From Cylindrobasidium torrendii FP15055 ss-10 (lineage: Eukaryota > Basidiomycota > Agaricomycetes > Agaricales > Physalacriaceae): a stretch of DNA of 64,000 nucleotides. Location: the NCBI GenBank assembly GCA_000934385.1, contig KN880494.1, forward strand, positions 1 to 64,000, written 5' to 3'. The stretch's first letter is position 1, and every line of letters starts with the position of its first letter. The position numbers were made by a program, and so were the translations under genes. The notes beneath the pieces are model-generated. The model searched no databases. It was not told the DNA's origin and saw only the letters and a program-made list of their open reading frames with translations. Shown here piece after piece: positions 12,335-23,797 of the stretch.

Positions 12335-15300
12335 CTACGACAAGTGGAAACTTCCCGTCCCTTCCCTGATCGCGGTCAACAGCTTCGCCTTCATAACTTC
12401 CTTCGAGCTGTACTCCGGCAACTTCAAGTAGTTGACGCATGTCATGACACTTGGCAAATAGTCGTCGGCAGTAAGAGGCGCCTCGTGTGGCTTGCGCACG
12501 ACCGTCAACGGAGGGTTTAAGCCACGGAAACCTATGTCAACACGGTCAGAACAGGTTAGAGATGGCGATGACTGTGGGCGTACCTCCTATAGGTAACTTG
12601 GGACTTCCAGTGACAAACTGCAAGCAATTCCTCCTCTCCGTGACATCGAACTCGGAGAAAATTTCCAATAAATGCCTTATGGAGCGACTTTCCGGGTTGA
12701 ACCCATGGTCGGCCTTCATTGCCTCACTCAACGTCTCGCTACTCCAGTCTTCGTCCGAGTTGCCGAATAGCATGACGAGCTCGTCCGCTGAGAAAGCCTG
12801 GAGATCCATGATGGGGAAGACCTTCGAGAAGCCCTCGCGGAATGCCTTGACGGGGAGGGCGACGCCTTGACCGACGATAACGTCCAGCACCGCAGCTATG
12901 TATTCGTTGACGTTGTCTGCAGTGACAGGAATATCACGCCCTTCGGGCTAAAGTGCATGTCAATATCACGTCTACGATTCTATCAAAAGGGCGTACCTTC
13001 AGCTCAATATCGTATCCGGGAACAGTGAAATCCAACGCGAGATCCTCTACATTGATGCCTTCGACCATCGCAGTTTTCACGGCCAATGTGTCTGAAGGAT
13101 CGACCTGATTCTGCTTGTCCGCCATTTCTTGCAGTTTTGTCAACGAGTTTGCCAAGTCGACATCAACAAGCTTCAGCGTTGCCATTGTCACAGGTACTTC
13201 TTCGCCGAGAACGAGCTTCATGAAGACCTTGTTGAACGAGAGGTCGATGATACGCGAGTCTAGCATAGCTTTCGCCACGAACTGGCCAGTGACCTTGAAC
13301 AACTGGGTACGCTTGCTGTACATATCATCAGAAGGGTTTCTCTGTACATTCAATGGCACGTACTGGCCGCCGTCTCCGGCGATAGCTTCAGGGCTCAAAG
13401 GAGCAGGATACAACCCAGTCGGATGATGAACGAACTGCATCGTGGTTGCACTGGCATCCGCATCTCTCCACAACTTCAAGTCTTTCCTCGCAAACTCTCT
13501 CGACACAAGCGAATAGAACTCCAGGGTCGGCCCAAGACCAGTGCCAACTTCTTCAAAGTATTCCACCTCCAAGACGGATGATGATGAGCCGTACAGCTCG
13601 AAGACTTTGACAGCAGACTCGAGGATGTGTTTGCGCGAGATGCGGACCTTCTGGCGTTGTAGTCGTCCCAAGAAGCCAATGCCATCGTCTCGCCTTGAGC
13701 TGTCGTGGTTGCGACCTTGCTGGCTCTGCCACTTAAGGATGAGCCGTGCATAACCGAACGATGTGGATTGAAGGAAGTTGTAACGAGTCGCGAAGGGGAA
13801 GAGGAAAGGGAAATGTTGAGGAAGATCAAGAGCCCAGTCAGGCAAACAAAAGCTGGCCACAATCATCGGTTCCTCGAGCTGCCGCGTGAGCTTGGCGGTC
13901 AGTTTATTGTTCACAAATGCCGCTTCGGAAAGATTGCGCGTCTCGAAACCGACGCGCTCTCCCTCCATTGTATTGAGCTGATGCAAAACACGAAGCAGTC
14001 GCAGAATCTTGGCATGAGGAGCATCTTCAGGAAGAGAAGACAACGGCGTTGTCTGATTGCGACTCCGCACGGTGGACTCGGTGCGGTTTGCTATATGTAT
14101 TGTTAGTCGAAAGAAGCTGCACACGAAAGTTGGCCCACCATCGGTTGTAGGTAGAGGGCCAGCAACTTTCTTGAACTTGATAGTGTATACACCTTGCCAA
14201 ATTGTTGACGCAGAAATAGGGCCCGTGTTCTTCCTCATTTCGTTCTGGTGAATAGCCCCATAGATCGTCAAATCCAATGGAAGTGGATGATCGTCCATCG
14301 AGAACTCCATATGCCAATCTTGTGGCTTCGCTTTCAGGGCATTCGCGTACGAAATCTTGTTAGAGGATGTTGTACGTGATGGTCCGGCAGGCATCATGGG
14401 GGTGGCCACGCGAGTCCCGTCTGGCGTTTGTGCTTCCACCTTGGTACCGTCTACAACGAAATTAGCACTTCGAACAGAGAACCGGGCCGATTAAACGCAC
14501 CCTCAGCCACCGATAGCGAGACTGTCTTGTCTGAGATAGAGTTGTCGTGCTCATCATCGTCGTCGTCGAACACTTCTGCATCGATCTCCTCCTCTTCGTC
14601 GTCCGTTACATCCGCTCCATGCATTTCAGCGTCAAGCAGGGGATCGGCTGGCGGCGGCAAGTCGTTATCGGAAGGAGCTTGGCGGGGTACTTCAGCGTTT
14701 GTCTCGGCGACCCCGTCACTCTTACCGCTCCCGGACCCTCCTGCGTCGCCGGAACCAGAGGCTACACCTGTGGGCACTGCATCCATGGGTTCATCTTGTA
14801 AAGACGCTGAAGACTTCTTCGAGGTCAAACGTTGGCTACGTCGGCGCGAACTACCAGGCAGTGGGGCGGACGCAGATCCAGAAGCCGCCGTGACGCTTGA
14901 CCCAGCGGCGGCGGGTGGTGGTGCAGGCGCAGGCGGTTCGCCAAATCTTGACGATCCCGGAAAGCCGGAGGCAGCGAGGGCAGCGAGCATGCTTGACAGG
15001 CGATCGCCACTGCCGGAAAGGCCAGCTACTCGCGGTCGCAGATAGTCGTGAAGAGCCTGGAAGGTGGCGATGGCATGGATAGAGACCACAATATTGTGAA
15101 GGTTCTTGGGAATGCCCGACTCATCGCTCGCCGTCAGACGGAGCCGCAACTGACGTGCCAGAAGAGAAGGAGAGCTGCGCTTCGAATCTATGGACGAGTC
15201 AGTCCAACGATGACCCTCGGGGAACACAGACAAACCGTCAGCACCCTGGGAAACAGTCACGACATCGAATGACTCCATCCTTGTCAGGCTCTCCTGCAGC

Positions 15301-18300
15301 TTCTTGACGAAAGTCACGAAGGGTGTCTGCCCATCATGCAGGTGTTTCGACTTGCGCATGACGAGGGCGTCCAGCAGAATCTCTCGTCGACGAAGCAAGC
15401 TCACTGTAGAAACGTTAGCAAGTTGCATAAATTGGTCATGGTCTACCCACCTGTGCCACTTGGATCCGTTGCGAATTTCAGAAGGGCATCAACAACACCA
15501 CTCTGAAGGAGCTCGAAGCTGGAAACCGAAGTATGTGGTGATGAAAAGAGCTCTGCGAGTTGCCAAAGCGCCTGTATCATGACCTCTTCCGATTCCGACT
15601 CAGGCGATAGACTTGCGACCAGCGTCTTCAACGCCGACAGACCTTCATCCGACTCCTCTTCGCTATCGCCTGACAAGTATTTGAACCGAATCACTCGCGC
15701 GCGAAGCGTGATGACGTCTTCTGAGTCCAACATTGTCGAGCTCAGCTTCTTCAGACCTGGGATCACTGGTGGTGGCACTGGGGTCGTAGTCTCGCTGGAT
15801 CCCTCCGCATTCCCTGTCTCCTTCGCCTTCTCCTTCTCAGCTTTTTCCCGCTTAGACGCAGCGGTGACTCTGGCAGCCAGCGTCTCGATTTCGTGGAAAA
15901 CACCCTCGCGCCTGAATGTGGGCTTGTAAAGAGCGGGCGCTTTCGCGAGGAGTATGTCAACAAGCTGTAACGCGCCGATGACTAGCCTGGGTTCGTCCTT
16001 CGAGGACAATATGGAGGAAGAGAAACTGGCCACAGGGACGAACTAACAAGAAGTCAATGGGTGCGAACGCCAGAAGTCACAGACAAGCTTACCGTCAATA
16101 CGCCTTTGATTCCATCCGCATCGAGGAAGCTGACTGCTTTGAGCAAACCGGTCAATGTCTTCAGTCTGACGGGGGTATTCACGCTTGCGGCGTATACGTC
16201 AATGAGGATGGGAACCATCAGATGCATGAATCGATTGACCACTTCCGGCTTTCCTCGCAACATTTCTGTACGGTCAGGCGGCGTGGGCTGGACCTGTGTC
16301 ACTGGCACCGACTCCTCCGTCATTTGAGGTGTCTGCGTGCCAGATGGCGTGGGCGCTTCAGTGATCATATCGTCGGGTGCTGGCGTGTCAGCCGCGACCG
16401 GCGCCGAGGGTGTGACGGAGGAAGGTGCAGCCTGGCCACTGGCTACGCGAGCAGCCGCACGGTCCGCCTTCGCCTTCGCCTTTGCCATCTTTAGGAGTGC
16501 CTTTTCGCTGTAAGCCTTCGCATCGAAGACGCCGTCTGGACATAGCGTAAGAATGGGATTTTGAGAGCTGAGGATTACAAACCTTTGGGCAGTGGGGGTA
16601 AGAGCTCGGAAATGAGACTAAGCGCTTCTTCGACTTGCTCCTTTGGTCGATGGGCAAGGTTCTCCATAACAGTCATGTCAGCGACACCACCTCCAAGGCC
16701 CTGGCCATCAGAGGAACCTCCCTGCTCTGCGGCAATAGACACTGGTGGTAAAACGCCGGTAAGAATTTGATACAAGGTGTCCACAATGTCAGCTTCAAGC
16801 AAGGCAATGGCGATCTTGGGGCTGCCGCGGACAGCTGTTGCGAGGGCCCGAAGGAGAAGCGTGTATGTGTTGGACGCGATCATAGGAGAGCCGCCGGCAG
16901 GCATGAGGAGCTGATTGACGGCGCCGATGAGCGGCTTGTCGACAAGAACTTCGAGATGATGGGTGTAGGCTCGATGGTAGGCGTCAATCACGCGAATGAC
17001 ACACATGCAGGCGTACTCGACAAGACGCTGGTCGGAATAGGTAAGACAGTTGCGAATGATGGGCCAGACATTGACAAGCATGTTGAAGTGGTCTGGGGAT
17101 ATATTGCGACAACAATTGGCGGCGGCCTGAAGGGCAGTGCGTTGGACAGCGATGGAGAAGAAGTCGAGGTAATTGAGAAGAGCAGCCAGCCCACCCTCGC
17201 GGACGATGGCACTTGGGAATTCTTCGGATATCTTTTCCATAGTCTACGTAGGATGTCAGATGAGAATATGTGCAGAACAAGTCGCGCACGCTTAGGGTCT
17301 GCTCTGCCAAGTCAATGTATGATATCTCCAACAACTTGCTGCACAACACCGGGACGGCTCCATGATAGACTACGGTGTGTGCAACTCCAGGAAGCGCCTC
17401 CATGAGATTTGCCAGACATCTGCACGCTAGGACCTGGGCTTCGAGGTTGCTATCTCCTTGAATAGACCCGCCGGTGCTGAGGGCGATTGCGGCTGCGAGT
17501 GCGGCATCCTCGTCTTGTTCATGTTCCTCATCGTCCCCTTCATGCTCGCCTGGCGCACTGCCCGAACCGCCTAAAATCTTAATGAGCTCCCGGACGAAGT
17601 CTTCGACCTGGAATGAGCCAGCCAAGGTGTCCTCCGTGCTGATGCTGAGTAACTCGCTGAGTTCTTGCAGGGTAACCAGGCGGGTGGTGGGATCCGCCGT
17701 GCTCTTGATGTTGTTAAGCATTGTCTTCAGACGCGTGCCCAATCCCATCATGAAGGAGCCAAACTGGCGGTAGTCCCCAAAGATTGCAAGTGCAGCACTG
17801 TCGTCTAGTCCACCAGGCGGCGGCGGCTCGTTGCCGCTTGAGGGCGCAGGATCACTTTCTGGGTTGTCTTCGTCATTTTCGGGTTCATCATCATCGTGGG
17901 CGTCATGGTCGTCGCCGTCGCCGGCATTGTTGTCCTTGGCGGCCGACTCCGCGGCTGGTTGTTCTTCGTGGTCGACGTCATGCGCCATTTCTTGGTCATG
18001 ATCGCTGTCGTGGGGGAAATCGGGGTCAGCCATGTCAATGTCGGCATCTTCGTCAGCAAGGCGGGATGGTCCTGCTGCCGCCGCCTTCGATCGCATGGCC
18101 ATCTTGCCCTTTACTGCTGCAGAGGTAGTGGAGGTGGTGGATCTGGTCAAAGTAAGTATATGTGCCGGGTTAAGGTGAGTTGACTGCTGCGTACTTCGAT
18201 TTCTTTGGCATAATGGTGGAAGAGCGGAGGGAATATGCGGAAGAGGATGAGGAGGCGACGGGGGCGGAGATGGAAGTGGCGGTGGTGGTGCGTGCGCGTT

Positions 18301-18783
18301 TGCTTGAACTGCCGCTCGGCTCGTCGGTTTCGTCAGCTGGTTCAGGTGCTGCGCGCTTCTTGCCCTTCAGGTCCTTGGCTGGTTCGTTGATCGTCAGTGG
18401 TCCGGCGCTAGCGCTAGTTACAGTTCGGCGGGTCCTGGTTGACAATCTTAGTTACATTAGTACATCTGGACGCATTGGCCAACACACCGACGAGGTGCGC
18501 GATTGTCGTTTGTGCCCTCAATGTTTCGTTTAGTCCCACGAGCAGGTTTCGTAGATGTAGAAGTGTTTCCGTTAGGCGATTCAGCTGTGGGCGGCTCGCG
18601 GTCAACGGCCTTTCCCTTGTCCTTGTTACTTCGGCTCTTAGTGGTCTGCGCGCGCGTGCTGGAGCGTACGCTTCGGCCCTGGTTTGCAACAGTCGGCTCG
18701 TCGGCGATATGGTCGGGTGCTTGTCGGGCGGTGGCAATACTAGACGCGGTGGCTTCTTGTTGTTCGGGTAATGTCAGGTCCAT
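12335..18783 (-). CDS. ufd4: HECT-type E3 ubiquitin ligase, Ufd4/TRIP12 family
   Basis: This very large protein (around 1,900 residues) transfers ubiquitin to substrates of the ubiquitin-fusion-degradation and N-degron routes. The N-terminus ([10 protein letters not shown] at 18783) is basic and low-complexity. It is followed across an intron ([14 protein letters not shown] joins [11 protein letters not shown]) by an acidic Asp/Glu/His stretch. The armadillo region is characteristic: [46 protein letters not shown]. The HECT domain starts in the 501-residue exon block (12934-14439; [18 protein letters not shown]). It ends with [17 protein letters not shown], whose catalytic Cys codon is 12437-12439, and the final GTGSFHLS before TAG 12335-12337. 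The catalytic Cys and the C-terminal tail are intact. Family call is firm; orthology to yeast UFD4 is by overall architecture. Confidence 0.92.
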
Positions 18784-19690
18784 TTAGCAGCAAGACCCAG
18801 CCATCGATCCAATCGTTAAGCCAATCTACTGTCTTCGTTTGGACGCGGACGTCGTGGTGGTTGCAGCCCAAGTGAGCTGGGCTAGGCGCTTTAGGTAAGC
18901 GGCTTGATCGGCGTGACTCGCGACGCCACTCGTGCTGAGTCCTGACCGGCCCCCCGATTCGTGACCTCAGCATCAGACACATCCTGTACCAACATCCTGT
19001 ACCAATGACTGTTGGCATTTTTGGCATCGTACACCTTGGGTCTGGAAGCATGATTTTTCTCTCCCAACAGCCCGAACCTTACAATCATGCAACAGAAAGC
19101 AGGGCTCGCATTGCGCAATCTCCACTGCACGAAGGTACATACATAGAGGGCCATATAAGTAGAACAAAGTGAGACGGAGTTCAAGATCAAATTCAAAAAA
19201 CACCTTGCGCCACAGGCCGAGGGCCAACCTACGCAAAGGGGTCGAGGTCTACACTGCGATGCGCTATGATGAGTTTGAATCGTGTCCCAACTGCTCGTCT
19301 GCGCCAATTTGATCTCAGTGAACAGATGCAACTTAATCACATGATTCAGACAATGGAAAGATCACGCCCGGGTCACGAGGTATCCCAAAGCTTTCCAAAG
19401 AGGCCGCGTCGCCGCGAGGAGCATGAAAAAAATGCAGAGAAGATGTTATACTTAACCGGAATACAACAAAGTGGTGGGCCCCATTAATTTGACAACACGA
19501 CGAATGAAGCCAGGCCAAGAGCAGAATAAGAGCCACCACTATTAAGGGCAAGCTAGTCAGTCCCGAATTTCGTTGATTAACATTTCACGCACTTTGGTTC
19601 CTGTGACGCTACACTGCCGTGGTCTGAATCAACAGAGCTTGCCCCGCTCACCGCCGCCGACGAGCTCGCAGAAGCTGTTTTGATCCACCT
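18784..19690. other. Intergenic region upstream of the HECT ligase
   Basis: No convincing gene was found. There is a tandem direct repeat of ACATCCTGTACCA at 18979-19005. A 73-codon frame at 19266-19487 (+) has no recognisable features. The proximal part is presumably the HECT-ligase promoter. Confidence 0.45.
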
Positions 19691-20570
19691 ATCTGTCTGC
19701 GTCGTCGGCAACGTCGTCGCTCCCGTGTCCATACCTGACTGTGGTATCCATATCGAGCTAGGGATTTGGCCATAGATAGTAGGGAGTAAGATTTCGGATA
19801 CTCAGGTGTGGGCATTCCCTGCTTGACTATGTCTGCTACGCTGTCCGTGCTCGAATTCAACCACTGGACGTCGTAGTCCCGAATAGCTTGTGAATTGATC
19901 AAACGAGCCGAGTTAATAGAATTTGTGTAGTATATGGGAATGGGCGATGATGCACTCTCGAGGATGCATGAGTTGGAGAAGAGCGAGTATACCAACTATC
20001 AATGTTAACACCCAAACACACGAGCTGAAAATGAGGCGTACAACAGAGACTGTGCCCTTCTTGTCACATGAAATTGAGGCCGTCCGAGGAGTTGTTGCTG
20101 TAGGTGATAATGAACGCTTGTATCATCAAAACCAGATTTATAACTCACTGAACGTGTCCTCCTTGATGAGGTCCGCAGAGAAGTGCATTGGGATGCCCTG
20201 TAATCCCATGCATGCTGAGGAGCAAAATGCGCAGCCACGATGATGGGCTTACCCGCGTGGTTGGATCTTCCCCGTCCACATTTACACCTTACGCAACCTC
20301 GACTTGTAAACTTCTAAAAAGGCTGTCGTTAATCCTGGGCGCCTGGGCATCCATCGAATCATTCGAAAGTATGAAGGCGAAAGCAGCAACGCCCCAGTAT
20401 TCATCAGAAGCTCAGAACATGCTGGGTATAACGATGATGATAATAAACGATCCGCAATTCCAGCTGAAACGGTCGAATTGGATGGCAATGCCGGAGTGTA
20501 GGCCGGAGCCGTTGAGGTGGAGAGGAAGGAAAGCCAGAAATGGCGCATCATACCCGAACAAGATGAGCGA
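19690..20570 (-). pseudogene. Broken membrane-protein gene (DUF4436-like), in-frame stop
   Basis: Coherent coding segments join through good splice sites on the minus strand. These are DEYWGVAAFAFILSND, NVDGEDPTTR (phase-0 donor gtaagc), GIPMHFSADLIKEDTF (20151-20197) and an exon ending in a membrane helix, VVRLIFSSCVWVLTLI (about 20000-20098). A TAA at 20289-20291 interrupts the frame between the first two, and using the neighbouring gtaagg as a donor would break the downstream frame. After the helix no clean frame continues and only one of the expected helices is found. The layout (lumenal beta-rich part followed by helices) reminds me of fungal DUF4436 proteins, but the match is weak. I read it as a decayed gene; an unrecognised splice form remains possible. 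Confidence 0.4.
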
Positions 20571-21015
20571 CGTTAGATCTTAGTAGGTTCGGCGGTCGCT
20601 CAATCTAGTGTGTACATGTGTGGGCGCTCGCTAGAGCGGAGGGCTCGTATTCGAAGATCCTAGTCGAGAGAAGCCAAGCAGGGTTGTCGTGTATTAATAA
20701 TTAGATGGCTCTTGTTCATACATACGGAAGCAGAGCATATCCACCACCCCATTGCTTGAGCCTGGCCAGCACACACAGTAGCAGCAGGATTTTGTGGCTC
20801 ACTCTGAGATCTGAGACCTTGGGCTTTGGTATTTATTTGCTCAGGATTCTGGTCTGGACTGGTGCCACAGGTGAGACAGGTGCCAGCAGGTGCCTTTCCT
20901 GTGACGGTAACGCGTTACCATTTTTTGGTCACGCTCTGTCACGGGACAAACTTTCTGAACATCCGGACGACCGCTCACCGTCAAGACCACCTTCAAGAGG
21001 ACATATATTATCAAG
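20571..21015 (+). promoter_or_regulatory. RPS4 promoter region with 14-bp palindrome
   Basis: No gene was found. GGTAACGCGTTACC at 20906-20919 is a perfect palindrome centred on ACGCGT, about 100 bp before the RPS4 start codon. ACGCGT is the core recognised by MBF-type factors in yeast, but the longer palindrome is not a motif I can name. A pyrimidine-poor leader precedes the ATG. Confidence 0.4.
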
Positions 21016-22096
21016 ATGGTGCGTACCCTCGCTCCCCGGACGGCCTGCTGGACGATGTGCACGATTGCGGGAGGATTCGTGCGCGGGAGACGCTGGATGG
21101 GTCGGATGGTGGATGGATGAAGATATGCTAATTCAAAAATTACAGGCCCGGGGACCCAAAAAGCATTTGAAGCGCCTTGCCGCGCCGTCCTCATGGATGC
21201 TCGATAAGCTCAGCGGTGTCTACGTACGTCCTTTGGCTGGAAGCGCCTAAATTTGGATGTTGAGATGTTGTATGCGCACAGGCGCCCCGCCCATCCCCTG
21301 GTCCCCACAAGCTTCGGGAGTCACTGCCATTGGTCGTCCTGCTCCGTGACCGCCTAAAGTACGCGCTCAATGGTCGCGAGGTCATTACCATCGTCAACCA
21401 GCGCCTTGTGAAGGTCGATGCCAAGGTCCGCACCGACACTACCTACCCCACTGGCTTCCAGGGTGCGCCACCATACGGTTATCGATCCTGACTTGAATTG
21501 ACGCTCAAGTATTCAATAGACGTTGTCTCGCTCGAGAAGTCTGGCGAGCACTTCCGCATCCTGTACGATATCAAGGGCCGCTTCGCGATCCACCGCATCA
21601 CCCCCGAGGAGGCTAGCTACAAGCTCCTCAAGGTCCGCAAGGTTGCGTTCGGTGCCCGCGGTGTTCCCCACATTGTCACCCACGATGGCAGGACCATCCG
21701 CTACCCCGACCCTCTGATCAAGGTCAACGATACTGTCAAGTTCGATCTCGAGCAGAACAAAATCACCGACTTTGTCAAATTCGACACCGGCAACCTCGTC
21801 ATGGTCACCGGTGGCCGCTCGATGGGCCGTGTTGGCGTCATCACCCACCGTGAGAAGCACGAGGGCTCCTTTGATATCGTTCACGTCAAGGATTCCCTTG
21901 ACCGTGTCTTCGCCACTCGGTAAGTAATCCCTCCGTCTGTGGTCCGACGCCCCTCATGTCCAATAGTCTGTCCAACGTCTTCGTCATCGGCGAGGGATCC
22001 AAGCCCTGGATATCGCTTCCCAAGGGCAAGGGCATCAAGCTGAGCATCGCCGAGGAGCGTGATGCCAGGAGAAAACGCCAGACTGAGTCAACATAA
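21016..22096 (+). CDS. rps4: 40S ribosomal protein S4 (eS4)
   Basis: This is a structural protein of the small ribosomal subunit. Five exons are read: 21016-21018 (the ATG alone), 21146-21223, 21282-21462, 21520-21919 and 21967-22096. The product begins [20 protein letters not shown] and runs through the S4 and KOW regions ([20 protein letters not shown]) to [19 protein letters not shown]. Length (about 263 residues) matches the family and no breaks are seen. The start is set by the ATG|gt junction because only that exon gives the universal MARGPKKH terminus. Expect strong, growth-linked expression. Confidence 0.97.
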
Positions 22097-22763
22097 GGCA
22101 CCTCTGTTTATGTGTTATCGTATGCTGTTTCTTATGACAACCTGCCTGAATGTATGCACTATGAGCACGCGCACACGTGCGCTTTTTTCTTCGCGAAATC
22201 TTGATGCGAGTTTATATGTGGTTGGCATCCGAAGCTACACCCCTCTTGCATTCCACGGCGCTGCAGTAGTAACCCGATACTTGCAGCCAGCCTTGGCATC
22301 TGAGTAGTTCGCTGGCGTCATGACACCACGAGCAGCAGTACAATGAAGTGCAAGTGTAAATAACTTGTGTATCACACTCGATGTGCACTCTGAATGTACT
22401 ATCACATCGGTCAAAAGGTGAATATGTTACCTAGGTCAATTACAGCAGGAATTGTAGTGCGGAGAGCTCTACCGTAACATGTACTCTCCCGATATTTCGG
22501 GGAATGGATGTTTGGACATGGTATATTTCGTTAAAATTCGGGGAGTCATGAACACTTTACACTGCGACGTCGAATTTTCGGACAAATTCGGGTGCACGCT
22601 GAGAAACATTGAGCTGCAATTATACCAAGTACTTATCGACAAATGCCTACCTGAGGCAAGACCTGAGGCTACAAATGCATTGGAATCCGGACCGTGTTCC
22701 GCAAAGCAACCGTAGGATGTACCTCTTTGCTTTCCTGTTGCTTTCCGTCCTCCAGTGAAGATC
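22097..22763. other. Intergenic region between RPS4 and the EXPERA gene
   Basis: This is AT-rich flank with no supported gene. It holds the RPS4 3' region and the promoter of the downstream gene. Confidence 0.5.
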
Positions 22764-23491
22764 ATGGTTGCACGCACGCCCCTCACCGCGCGTCCACTGG
22801 ACCTCATGTGGTTCTCGTTCTTCCTTGTACGTGTTCTCTGGGATGTGAACGGCGCTGGACGTTGAATATCTCCAATAGATGCACATCCCCGCGACCGTTC
22901 TCATGGACTTGCAAGCCCTTTTCTTTCCCAAAACATATCTCCCAGGCATTCTGCACTGGTATGTTCAGTGGACGAATGACCCTATCATCCGAGGAGCGAT
23001 GTACGACGCGAACATGTACTGGATGCGGTGCTTTTTGACCATGGAATTGTGCGTGCCCTCATTTTCTCTGGAGCTGTTGCTGAGAACAGTACCCGATTAG
23101 ATTCTTTCAATTACCCACCTTCTTTGTTGCAGCTTATGGGCTATACAAAAGTGGGTGGCTTCCGCATCCCTCACCCTACCCTCACCGGACACACCTGGCC
23201 GAACGAAACTTCGCCTCATCGATTTTCTAACACGTCCTTATAGATCACAGGGGCATCTACCCCCTCATCCTCATTTATGCTACGAGTGCCGCAACCACGA
23301 CTATTCCCTGTGTGGTTGCAGTCTTCCATCACGCAGACAGCTTGAACACTGAGCAGCAAATTACGCTCCTCGCGAGTTACATGCCGTTTCTGCTATGCTT
23401 CCTCGGTATGACGGTCGATATGTACTTGAGGTTGATGAGCATAGTACGCGTCGCAGATGCACAGAGACAAGTGAAGGAAAAGACCTCATGA
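22764..23491 (+). CDS. EXPERA-domain membrane protein (TMEM97/sigma-2 receptor-like)
   Basis: This small four-helix endoplasmic-reticulum protein is of the EXPERA fold, whose members bind or isomerise sterols or regulate sterol transport. Exon 1 gives MVARTPLTARPLDLMWFSFF, and exon 2 (phase 0) continues MHIPATVLMDLQALFFPKTY with the family pattern P-x-x-x-x-D-x-Q followed by LHWYVQWTNDPI. The last exon gives YPLILIYATSAATTTIPCVV, a terminal helix (ASYMPFLLCFLGMTVDMYL) and a Lys-ending tail (RQVKEKTS, TGA 23489-23491). The third exon junction near 23045-23245 is ambiguous. TMEM97-like is favoured over EBP because of the short length (about 175 residues). The exact role is not known. Confidence 0.8.
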
Positions 23492-23797
23492 GACCTACTA
23501 GGCGGTGTGGGGATGCTGGTTTTAGCGTGAATACACAATAGAAAATACCATTCCCACGTTTGCAAACCCCTCTCAAAGTGCAAACAAGTCTCAAGAGTCC
23601 GTCTTTTTTGCAGCGTAGAGGGACATAAAGGAGACGTGGAATGTCAGGGTGCTATGAAAGGTTATTTTCCCATACGTTATCCATCCAACCGAGTGACTAT
23701 CCCTTGGTTATCAAAAATATCATTTTGGAGCAGGCCACCCTCATTGTAAGTTTCTTCCTCCCGAGCTTTGGTGGACGATATTCAAGTTCAGACCCAA

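Noticed and set aside
14428..15045. Long plus-strand frames opposite the HECT ligase
   Set aside because: These are shadows of the Ser/Asp-rich sense coding sequence; the sense strand carries the recognised protein.
18979..19005. Tandem 13-bp direct repeat ACATCCTGTACCA
   Set aside because: Two copies only, with no associated element; likely a local slippage event.
19266..19487. 73-codon plus-strand frame
   Set aside because: No recognised motif, no splice partners and no conservation evidence available.
20705..21250. 181-codon frame overlapping the RPS4 promoter and first exons
   Set aside because: It reads through the RPS4 intron in a frame shared with exon 2 only and has no homologous content before it.
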